From contig NW_019091374.1 of the NCBI RefSeq assembly GCF_001949145.1, positions 1,225,657-1,289,656 of the forward strand: 64,000 nucleotides of DNA, in the 5' to 3' direction. The DNA comes from Acanthaster planci (Eukaryota; Echinodermata; Asteroidea; Valvatida; Acanthasteridae). The position numbers and the translations under genes were made by a program. Below the pieces are notes generated by a model. The model was not told the origin of the DNA and made no database searches. It was given only the letters and a program-made list of their open reading frames with translations. Shown one piece after another: positions 54,693 to 64,000 of this stretch. Position 1 is the stretch's first letter, and each line of letters opens with the position of its first letter.

Positions 54693-57596
54693 CTACCAGC
54701 TTTCTTCAAAGACCTCATCCAGAAGGAATTCATCTCCCACTGAGAACAAGTTCTTTTGAAATCTAATCGCTGAACAGCCACCGTTTTTGCTACTTTGTGC
54801 ACTTTCATCTCTACTCTGAGTCCTCATACTGTCAGATTTATTGTCCATTGAATGACTCTCTTGAAACTTCGCTGGTTGAATAGGATTGACATTCGACTCT
54901 CTTTGATTTTTAAATTCAGTGGAACTAAACTGTAATGGTGAATTATAGCGGCCTTCAAATTCCTGCTGATTTCTGGTCAGGACTGAGGACACATCTCCTT
55001 CAAGGTTGGTACCGTGTCCTCGGATGTCAACAGTGTCCTCTCCATCACCACTTTCGTCCTCGCAGTCCTGGAGAACCTGTCCCCACTTGCTGCTGACACA
55101 GGGCCCAGCTTCTCCTGGATTCTGTTTCTTGGACGTCTTTCTTGGCGCCGTGCCAGCCCTGCTTTCATTCATCCCAAATTTCTGTCCTGCTTTCTTGGTC
55201 TGGACTTCATCAGGGTCACCAAGATTTGACAAAAGTTTCGTGGAATCCCTGGGATGCTCTAAGCATTGGCTACATCTCGGAAAATATTCCCTTGATCTTG
55301 TAATCTTGTGGTCTTGAACCCGCTTGCAGATGTGGGCCAAGTTTGGCGAAATCCTAGACAAGAGAAGTTTGCGTTTTGAAGACTTGCTGTCCCGGATTCA
55401 GCATCAATATCCTACAGAAAGGAGAAAAAAGGTTTTCCATAAATTCACAAAAGCAAGAACTTCAAATTTTACATTCTTACAGTCACTCCAGTCAAAGAGC
55501 AAACTGCTGCAACTTTTTATCCCTTATTCTCAGTGAACTTTCAAAACGTTGAGAGTTTGCTTTATTAGAATTCAAGGTAGTGACGATGTACAGGAGTCAC
55601 AGACTGAAGGAACAGAATAATGTGACAGTCTGGACAAGCTAGACACAAACTAATCCAAGCCTCCACAAGGATCACAAATATGTTAACTGGAACACTAAGT
55701 TTTAAAAAGGACCAAGTTAGCAACTTTACCGCAGTGGCACAAATGAAAATGGTGTAGTTAGAACTTATTTTAGGCTTCACTTAAACTTTCATTTAACATT
55801 TCAAAGTCACTATAAAAATTCAATTTTGAGACTAGTTCCAATCACTTAAAGATCTTTTTATTTAGCCTAGGGTTGTTTTTTTCTATGTCACAAAGGAAGA
55901 CGGAATTAGTTTTCAATACCTGATCGGGATCATCTCTCTTCCTCTTCCTTGCACTCTTCCATCCACCATGCCGCCTACCTCCTCTTCCACGGTAAGCGGG
56001 CCTGCTCAGTGTGATTTCTGCACTGCCCAGCCTGGGGTGTGAGTGATCCTCTTGAGTGGGCCCTTCTGGGATCTCATCAGTGCCATCTTCATCAATGAAT
56101 GCCTGCCATTTTGAGAGGGGAGCTTCAACCTGTAGCACACATAAACGAAATGAGTAAAATAATTTGGTTTGATTTCTGCGAAATGGAAAATTTGTCAGGC
56201 ATGCAACTTGAGTATGAAACAAAAGAGAAAGTTCCAAGCTATGCATGGCTCTTCATATTGCTTTAAATCTGTGCTGGCATGCATAAAAAGTAGAAGAATT
56301 ATTAGGAAACCAAGCGATCCAAAGAAAACTTGCTTGCCTGATGAGTGGAAAAGCTTCAGCATGAAACTTCATCTATGCTGCTGCATGGAGTTGATAGAAT
56401 TATTGTTTAAACTTTCTTTCACAACACCTGAGAAATTCAGGTAGAAAGGTATTAGTCAGTCATTTTCTGTGGATAGAAAATATTATCAAGGCAAAAGGGT
56501 CTTCACTCCTAGCAGTTCAAAATGTATCTAAGTGTGAGACTTTCAAGAGACTTCAGGATTTCAGATGATCATGCCATAAAATCTGTGGACTGTACACACT
56601 GGTGTGTAGTGTGGGTACTCCACAGAAAATGGTTAGTCCTCATTTAACGGTGTATTAATCGCCTACAACAATGAAATGACTCTCTCCTTGCGGTACCTCT
56701 GTATTTTCAAGGGAGTCCTGTCTGTTTTCTGTAACATCTCGAAAATCTGCATCAAAGCTGCTATTGGCAATGGCTTGGCACTGCTCCGGAGATGGGTCTG
56801 GTGTACAACCTGTGCCCCCCGACCCTCCAGCTATCATATTGAGCTTCTGAACGTGTCGTCTGCAGTCTGCTCCAGACCCCCTGCCATACTCCTGCCCCCC
56901 AAAAAAGAAAAAAGCAAAGTTTAAGGCCAGTTCGGGGTCTGTTTGTTTCACACAGATCTGGATCTCAATCAGTGATCCTAACACTGGTTCGCTTTATCCA
57001 TTAGGCAGGTTCTGGTGTCAGTGAACCAACGTCGGATCACTGATTGCAATCTGCATCCGCGTGGGACAAACAGACTCACAGATACAGATTGATACAGGCT
57101 CCATAACGTTAATTTTTATGGTGAAATAAATTTGCGTCAATATCAACTCCACTGTTGTGACAACACTTTTCATGCTTATTGGTGCTTATGACAGTCTAGA
57201 TCGTAATGGTCCGATACCGAATTCGTCCTGTCAAGCCTATCCACTCCAAGTGGGAACAGCGGGAATGTGGGGGGGTGTGTTTTCACACATTCACACAAAT
57301 TTGGCATTGAAAGCACTGAGCATGAGTGACCAATATTCATTTGAATGTACAGTCTATGTGCACCTGCTGCTGTGCACATGAACGAGCCTCGTCGATGTCT
57401 CACCAGATGTCTCTTCTTTGCAAGTGAGGGCACACTTCAACCAGCCAGATGCAAAGGGCCCAAGACTCGAACCTACCTTTTTCAGAGACTGCTTCTCACC
57501 GCACATCTTGCAGGCCCACTTGTGGGCCTTCTTCACTTGTTGGACTTGGAAGACCAGGCAGGCATAGCAGCGCACCACGTGGAACTCTTGTGGCAT
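54693..57596 (-). CDS. MRNIP: MRN complex-interacting protein (MRNIP), four exons
   Basis: MRNIP binds the MRE11-RAD50-NBS1 complex and promotes DNA double-strand break signalling in the nucleus. Minus-strand coding exons: 57477-57596, 56697-56891, 55920-56129, and 54693 to 55382 or 55411. Exon 1 has a zinc-binding pattern, RCYAC then CKMC, and VKKAHKW and GEKQSLKK, as in human MRNIP. Exon 2 begins [18 protein letters not shown], an almost exact match to the human block. Exon 3 contains SKWQAF and a basic nuclear-localisation stretch ARKRKRDD. Exon 4 has a second SKW (VSSKWGQVL) and the conserved acidic C-terminus ([18 protein letters not shown]). Exons 1 to 3 join cleanly in phase 0. The exon 3 to 4 junction is uncertain: the best acceptor (TTCTGTAG, 55411) gives a frame that stops early, while a phase-compatible AG at 55383 gives the open frame. 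Confidence 0.88.
56960..57050. repeat. Imperfect inverted repeat in MRNIP intron 1
   Basis: CAATCAGTGATCC at about 56967 is matched by GGATCACTGATTG at about 57034, an exact 13-base pair of arms. Additional partial pairing (ACACTGGTTC against CAGTGAACC) extends inward. It could be a small foldback remnant. Confidence 0.4.
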
Positions 57597-60500
57597 CTTG
57601 ACTTTGTCAGACTGGCTTCCCTTGTCAAAGAGGACGAAAACATTACAATGGGTTGTGCGTGCATGGCAATATAAGGGCCAATTCTAAGGATGATCTACTT
57701 GTTGAATAAATCAAAGTGGTATACACTGACAGCAAACAACAACACGATGGGGCTCTCATCAACCGCTGTATTTAGAAACCTGAGCAATGTTTCAGAGATA
57801 TCGTGCTGAACTGAGAAAGTGAGATACTAATCGGAAGTCTTGCTACAATGAGGTACCATACACATACTAGTGTGACATCACAGACTAATGGAAAGTTGGT
57901 GGGCTAGTTTGCATGTCAAGAAGTTAGTCTCTTACAAACTTACACACAATTTTCCCTTATTTGTTCCAGTGAGGATGTGTACACTCGTTTCAGAATTCTT
58001 TTTTATTTCCACAGTTGACGAATCAACGCGTTGTGCTTGGTTGGGTCAAAGCGCAATTGCAAGGTTGAAGAATTTGCAGGTAAAAAACCGCACCCCCAGC
58101 AGCTTCTAACCGACGTTAAGTTGGCAACATTCAAAACTTGGCACTGCATTTAATCATCATCATAAGCCTTATATCACCTTTTGTTTTGGTTGATTTTACC
58201 TCTGATTCATTCAAAATGGCCATTTGTCCTAGAGAGGGCCAGGCTACATGGAGCACCCTCTCAGAGGACATGTTTGTTAATAGATTTAATGATAATGAAG
58301 TAGGCCTATAGCCCCTATATTGAGTACATGTATAGGGTCTACTCAAGCGTTACTAATCACACACTCAGGAACAAAGAGTGAAAGACCTGTCCTCTGTGAG
58401 TGTGAGGGCGCTCCATGCAACCCCTCTATCAATTTTAAAAAGGGTTGTATTTTCGTCTGTGAAGTTCTCCACAGCATTTCTCAGTACGTGGCCGGGGCTG
58501 CAAGGCATTTTTTAGCCTAATTCTTTTGCCACTTGTTAAAGGAAAGACGCACGCGCCTGCAAGTGACGCCATGGTGACGGCAACAGGTCAAAAGAGCAGG
58601 CCAAATATTCATGTATTAAGCCGCGCTGAATGGGGAAAGCATAAATTTGTTAATGCATGAAAACGGGCGGGAGAATCCTTTGCACAACTGTACAGCATTT
58701 AAAGTTTCTTGAAAGCAAAGCCACATTTTAAAGGTATTTAGGCCCATTTGTAACATGACAACTTACTGACACAAGTGACAGTGACACTGCATATGATATG
58801 CAGGGCGACCTTTCTCGATCTCGCACACCGTACCGAATCGACAGGCGCGCGGGCTCCGGGTCCCGGTCGCGTCCAGGGGCCGGGGGGCGGTCTATCCTCA
58901 AATTTCGCGGGTTGATAGGGCGCCCTCTCCTTGGATCTGGTATGACTCCCTTGAGATCATACCACTTATTTAGAGGTAGAGCGCGACAAACTTCAGCTAT
59001 AAACTTCAGTAATAAATAGTGAATCACAGCACTTTTTTATCTCAAGAAAAGTGGCATTTTATTTTATCCTTGCTATTTTACTTTTAGAAAGATGAAGAAC
59101 TGCTGTTAAATTTTATCACCTTTTTGTCACTGGTTTAACGTCGTAGGGTCCTCAGGAGACCCCTTTCAAAAGATTAGACTGCGCCAGTAGACCTCCAGAT
59201 ATACGCGTACGCACGCGTGTGCGTGGCCGTGAAATACACTCTTGTTACTTACGTTTGCGTACGGTTCACGTGTAGACAAGTACAAGTGCGGTCAAGACTG
59301 GAGACGAATTATTCTTTGGTAAGACGCTTTTTCACATTTATTTATCAATACGTGTACATGCCCAGCGGTGTTTATTGGGAGTGTAGATTTTGTACATAGT
59401 TAGTCACAATATAGGCCCTAGTAAGTAGTATCTTCAATTTCTTGAGTTAGAGTTAGGCCCGATGGGATTCCTCACTTTACGTTCACCTTGCAGTATACTG
59501 TACATGTACATCCTGTATATATTTATGCACGCAATGGCGGTTTTTAGCAAGACGCTTGCCTGCACACGTGGGTCTTCTACCTTCATGTTGGTATGTGTCT
59601 GTTGCACGGTGGACAACCATCACTGGCCCACGATGTTCACTGTGACATTACATACATGTAGTGTACAGTATATGCATTACTTGCACACGGAGAAAGCTGG
59701 AAACCCCATCCTTTTGAATTCTATGGCTCTGATGCATTTTGATGCACTGAGCAATTGCAACAGCAGCCAAACAAAGTGGTTATGTTGAGATAATGAGAGC
59801 TTATCCCATCCTGTGGTGACTGACAACCACAGACTCCCAGGCTATTAGGCTTTAAGCTTTGGGAAGAGTTGACCTGTTGGATCTTGTTACATGCTGGGCA
59901 GGCAAGCCACTTTTACAAATTGTGCAAATTGATGGGTCTGGCAGGGTTTCTTGCCAGCTTGTAGGCATATGCATACCCTAGAGAGTGTTCGGGTTAAAGC
60001 TGTTTGTTTATGAATAAGTAAAGATAGAATAGATATTACTTTAACAAAATAGCCTCACTTCGTGATTTATGTTCTGTACTTGTAATTGACTCCATTTTCC
60101 AGTTTTCTGAGAGAACGAGAGTTGGATTAACTATACACTTCCCCCCTTTGTACATTTAAGCTGTGTTCCCATTGGACATTTTCCCTGCGGCCATTCAGAA
60201 ACTTACTGCGACATCCCTCTTGTCAATCTATGACGCATTCCTACTCTGACTTTTTCTACCGTAACAGAATATTTATTCGCAGTGCAAGACTAGCTGAATA
60301 CATTGTCAGCACTGTGCAATTCACCTTTGACCTGAGCGGAATATGACAAAATCGGCAAAATCTGAAAAAAAAAACAGAACAGAATCTGACAACTTCAGGC
60401 AAATATGCCACAGCCAGCACAGTGCAGAAGTCCTTATTTTGACTCCGAAAAGAGGGCCCCTTCGCAGTTAAAAAGTGTCTTTAGACACCTGTGACCATTG

Positions 60501-61250
60501 TGGCAGTGACATATGGGAACTTAGCAATAGATGTCCATGGGCAACGCGGCATTAGAAATAACTGTTAAAAAGAAACCGTTGGTAATGACACACGGTGGAG
60601 CAAAATGTACATAGTACGGGAAAATGACAGTTTTTATTCAACATTTTTCAAACTCTGAACATACTGAAAGTTGCAACATTTTCATTCCATAAATAATCTG
60701 AAGGCCCCAAGTTAGTGATTACCTTGGTGAATATTGCCGATTGACAGCCTATTGGCAAAGCGAAACACAGTATTTCTGATGCCAGATTTCTGACAACAGA
60801 ATTACTGGGCTTATGTAGGAACTGAGTGTACATGGAGTATTCATCTACCCATCTCCAGACTGGTTATGTACAATCAATGGCAAGGATGACTCATGGCCCC
60901 CCCCCAAACCTTGCAACAGGTATTATGTTTGTTACTTGGCTAATCCCTGGGACCTGTATATGGTTTTCCAGGTATTAGTGTTTATTGCCTTGGAAGGTGA
61001 TAAGGAGTTGGGGGCTTACAGGGAGCTAACAGATAAGGCAGGAAGTCTTGGATAATGTGTTACCGGGCAATTTGAATATTTTATGAATGGTTGGCTTTGA
61101 AGTTGTTGAAATGGGATAAACATTGCCCTTTCAGCTAAAAAAGAAAGTAGAAAAAAAGCCAAATTCATACATTGGTGAATAAAATAAATAATTCCAGAAC
61201 ATATGTAATACAAAACTGCTACAAACTGCTCTGCTGGCTTCAGTGACCTA
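57597..61250. other. Intergenic region right of MRNIP, nothing certain
   Basis: It includes the MRNIP promoter region and perhaps a 5' non-coding exon of the GTSF1-like gene. A GC-rich island at about 58800-58930 (GCGCGCGGGCTCCGGGTCCC nearby) stands out, but its Arg/Pro-rich frames have no recognised domain. Otherwise AT-rich unique sequence. Confidence 0.45.
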
Positions 61251-61440
61251 GAATACATGTACAAATCACAAAATGAGGCCCTGGCATTTCGATCCCAGCA
61301 AAATCTTTCTCACAGGCAAAATGACAAGTGGACAGGAAAAAATAAGCAAGCGGGGAATCAACCAAGCATGGACGAATGCAGGAGAACAAAAAGGAAAAGT
61401 CAAGAAAGCCGCAGGCTGGATAATGGGGAAAGGGGACTGC
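61251..61440 (+). repeat. Single arm of the repeat that forms the foldback at 62.5 kb
   Basis: ATCACAAAATGAGGCCCTGG, TTTCGATCCCAGCAAAATC, CGGGGAATCAACCAAGC, GGACGAATGCAGGAGAAC and AAGCCGCAGGCTGGATAA occur in order. The same series is at 62452-62600 on the plus strand and at 62626-62810 on the minus strand. Confidence 0.7.
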
Positions 61441-62451
61441 ATGAAGGGTATGGTTGAACAACAAAGGGATGTAAGGTGGGAAGAGATCGCAAAATAAATA
61501 CAGTGGAAGGGGTAGTGGACCCCAAGTTGGGGGTAATCTGCAAACAAAAGGGAGAGAAAGGGGTACTATGAATTAGTGTCCCTCTTGGATATTCGGGCCA
61601 TGGAGTTACATGTATATGGCGCTGAGTCATTTGATTCACAGCTTCTCCCTGTTGAAGTGAACAGCTTCTTTAGGGTGCCCAAGTGATTCTATGCCCTGTG
61701 AGATCATGTCAGAAATGGAATGGTTAGGAAGGTTGAAGTGATGGCCAATGGGGTATCTATCTTTTGTTGGCTGCAGACGAGCGGCCTCCTTATTTTGTGA
61801 AACAAATAATTGATAAATTAGAGCTGAAGTTGTTTAGTTGGAAAAAAAATTAAAAGTTCAGGATCAATCAGAAGCCTAGTTTACATGGTGGAACAGTACT
61901 TTTTTGATATGCTAATTTATTTTTACATCTTCTGTAGACTTTGCAAGATGTGCAGGATAAGCGTATTGAACAAGTTACACTACTGTATCCATGGTCGATG
62001 AATGTCTCCTTTACATCGTTAGCATTTGTTTGTGCAGCAAGTTCCAAGATATTCCAAGAAAGTTGCTGCCTGTGAATTAGGGTTGATAACAAGGGAAGGA
62101 AAATGAAAGTGTCTAATCTGCATTACTCAGCAGGGGCAGTTCCTCATTCGTGTCTTTCTACAGGATCTTAGACACTGTCAGGGATGAAAGGCTCTGCACA
62201 TTGATTTTTCTTTTAATTCCTTTTTCTTGCAGCCAGTGTGTAGAGAAGGTTTCAGTTGATTTTAGACTGAATTTACTGGTGAGGATGTGCATAATTGGCT
62301 TCCTAGAATGTGTTTGTGACTTTGTTTCCCTCTGTTTTTTTCTCGGGAGGGGGGGAGGGTGTCACATGCAGCTAAGATGTATACCTGCCCACCTGTTTTT
62401 CTATTTTGTGTTTGGAAAGCAGCGAATTATTTTCCGTGCCTTTCTTCTACA

Positions 62452-62776
62452 TCATCGCGGAATCTTTTTCAAATGCAAAATGACAGGTGGACAAAACAAA
62501 TAAGGAAGCGGGGAATCAACCAAGCGTGGACGAATGCAGGAAGACAAAAGGGAAGGTCAAGAAAGCCGCAGGCTGGATAAAGGGGCAAAGGATAAAGGGG
62601 CAAGGGGTGATTCAGTCCCCTTTACCCCTTTACCCCTTTGCCCCTTTATCCAGCCTGCAGCTTTCTTAACCTCTCCTTTTGTCGTCTTGCATCCGTCCAC
62701 GCTTGGTTGATTCCCCATGTGCTTGTTTGTCCAGTCCACCTGTCAGTTTGCCTTTGAGAAAGATTCTGCTTGGATC
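62452..62776. repeat. Foldback element: two ~150-bp arms head to head
   Basis: The left arm carries GCGGGGAATCAACCAAGCG, TGGACGAATGCAGGAAGAC and AAGCCGCAGGCTGGATAAAG. The right arm is its imperfect complement (CTTTATCCAGCCTGCAGC, GTCTTGCATCCGTCCACGC, TTGGTTGATTCCCCATG). The centre, about 62580-62645, is a run of GGGGCAAAGG and CCCCTTTACC units. The right arm continues to about 62815 with sequence also seen at the start of the single copy at 61251. It would form a long hairpin. Confidence 0.75.
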
Positions 62777-63103
62777 GAAACGTCAGGCCGCTCCATATTT
62801 TGTGATGTGTGTTTTAGGTCACTGTAGTCAGCAAGCAGTTTACTGCAGTTTTAAATTACTTGTCTTTTACATTAACATCAGTCATCATTTGTTCAATCCT
62901 CACTTCACTTTGGAAGTGAATGTGATTTCAGTTCGCAGTCCAAGAGAAGACTGCTAGTTGTACTCTTCCAATTTTTGGAAATACTTACTCCTAGCAGAAT
63001 GTCTCCCTGTCAAAGATAAAGATTCTGCTGCCTGAGTAATCAAGTGCCAGACCTTTTCTGTCAGCATTACATGTACATCCAAAAATTTTCCTTAATTTTC
63101 CAG

Positions 63104-63273
63104 AGCTTGGAGTTGTTTCGCAAGATCTTTTGTTCATCATGGCGTACCCAAACGAGTTTGCGTTCCCCAGCATGAGCGACTGTGACCCGGACCAGTTGTT
63201 CGTCTGCCCTTTTGACAAAGTCCACCGGATCTTGGCCAAGAGATATCCCTACCACATCATGAAATGCAGGAAG
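63104..63273 (+). CDS. GTSF1: GTSF1-like CHHC zinc-finger protein, first coding exon (gene continues off the window)
   Basis: GTSF1 (gametocyte-specific factor) proteins work with Piwi proteins in transposon silencing in the germ line. After an acceptor (TTTTCCAG, 63103) 35 bases of leader precede ATG at 63139-63141. The 45 codons read [20 protein letters not shown], then [20 protein letters not shown] and MKCRK, ending in phase 0 at GTAAAG. Cys23, His29, His39 and Cys43 form the U11-48K-type CHHC finger (C-x5-H-x9-H-x3-C), and PYHIMKCRK matches the PYHLIKCRK block of human GTSF1. The frame is open through the 35-base leader, so a longer N-terminus from an upstream exon is possible, but known GTSF1 N-termini are short. 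The second CHHC finger should lie right of the window. GTSF1 and GTSF1L cannot be told apart from this exon. Confidence 0.88.
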
Positions 63274-63329
63274 GTAAAGATTTAAAAAACAAAAATTTGT
63301 TCGTTAACCCTAACTGCCCAAAACCTGCC

Positions 63330-63700
63330 ATACTCCAACAGCAGGTTTTGTGAGGTTTTGGTAGGTTTGGTACCGTACCTGAGGAACTTGTTGAATTTTG
63401 TGAGCCTTGGGATGAAAGGCCCAGGGAGATGGTGTTGGATTCTGTGTGAGTTGGGACACACACGGGTCACTGTGTGCAGTGTCTGGCTTGCTTGCTTGTT
63501 GGACTATGCTTGATTTTGTCAGGTTTGGTACTGTTCAGTGCAAGTCATCCTATACTGCATAGACCCATCCATACCATATCACTCAAACAACGGGCTCATT
63601 TTGTTGGAGTTTATCAGGTTTGGTACAGTAACCTGCATGTACAAGTACGTAGACGAGTGCATGAACCTGTTGGATTTTGTGAGGTTCAGTGTGCTTTCTA
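63330..63700. repeat. Diffuse repeats of TTTTGTCAGGTTTGGTAC in the GTSF1-like intron
   Basis: TTTGTGAGGTTTTGGTAGG and GTTTGGTACCGT at about 63350, GATTTTGTCAGGTTTGGTAC at 63510, TTTATCAGGTTTGGTACAGT at 63610 and GATTTTGTGAGGTTCAGTG at 63673 are spaced roughly 70-160 bases apart. They look like a decayed tandem duplication. Confidence 0.45.
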
Positions 63701-64000
63701 GTACAGGAGCCTAGGGGGTTAGGGTTAAAGAAAACAGTTGCCAGGCGAAGTCAAGACACAATCATGCTTAGCGCCCCTGTTTGCTTCCTTGGATGGGGGT
63801 GGGAGCAGCATGGATTTTTGTTAGTTTCATCACAGGAAAAAACATGAAGTGGGATAAAAACATTTACGCTTAAGAGTCCATCCAAAAATAAAAATACCTT
63901 AAGCTTAGACAGTCTTACTTTAAGACAATCTATGTCACTTTCCACATAATTCACTTAACAGTGTGTTCTCCAAACAGACCTTGAATAGCAATGTCTAAAA

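Noticed and set aside
58728-59027. Minus-strand Arg/Pro-rich 99-codon frame in a GC-rich island
   Set aside because: No recognised domain and no splice partners; composition follows from the local GC content.
1-64000. CRISPR arrays, operons, prophage or plasmid functions
   Set aside because: The sequence is intron-split eukaryotic DNA; the tandem repeats seen are irregular and lack a repeat-spacer structure.

Overview
The window is animal nuclear DNA, most likely from a marine invertebrate deuterostome (echinoderm-like; I cannot fix the species). The evidence is five intron-split genes with GT-AG junctions, an AT-rich non-coding background with many short TACATG/CATGTA runs, several terminal-inverted-repeat elements, a tRNA-derived SINE, and a gene built from one-exon HYR (hyalin repeat) domains, a domain family expanded in echinoderms. 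There are no operons, CRISPR arrays or prokaryotic genes. Two runs of N (1534-1823 and 38063-38861) are assembly gaps.

Layout. 1-3184: no gene; GC-rich CGTCGTG arrays in two inverted copies around the first gap. 3185-10551 (+): ELP6, an Elongator subunit, seven coding exons, 267 aa, apparently complete. 12288-41162 (+): a large gene with 19 coding exons and one continuous 1212-residue reading frame: signal peptide, nine HYR domains, two SEA domains, one EGF domain, one transmembrane helix and a proline-rich cytoplasmic tail. 45647-53214 (-): CREBL2, a small bZIP protein, four exons, 146 aa. 54693-57596 (-): MRNIP, the MRN-complex interacting protein, four recognisable coding exons, one uncertain junction. 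63104-63273 (+): first coding exon of a GTSF1-like CHHC zinc-finger gene that leaves the window on the right.

The genes are not an obvious functional cluster: tRNA wobble modification (ELP6), a cell-surface receptor or mucin-like protein, a transcription factor, a DNA-repair adaptor and a piRNA-pathway factor. The most interesting is the HYR/SEA/EGF membrane protein. All nine HYR exons have phase-1 introns on both sides. The membrane-proximal SEA domain carries a Gly-Ser in the position where SEA domains cleave themselves, while the first SEA domain lacks it. This predicts a large HYR ectodomain held non-covalently on a short EGF-TM stub.

The non-coding space is rich in structure: a TA-flanked 849-bp element full of small palindromes, a TTAA-flanked MITE that supplies the nearest poly(A) signal to CREBL2, a 596-bp inverted-repeat element with an internal 151-bp duplication, a perfect 32-bp hairpin inside an intron, foldback repeats near the right end, and several degenerate tandem arrays. 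Exon boundaries were read by eye from splice signals, conserved phase and remembered family sequences; no database search was run.
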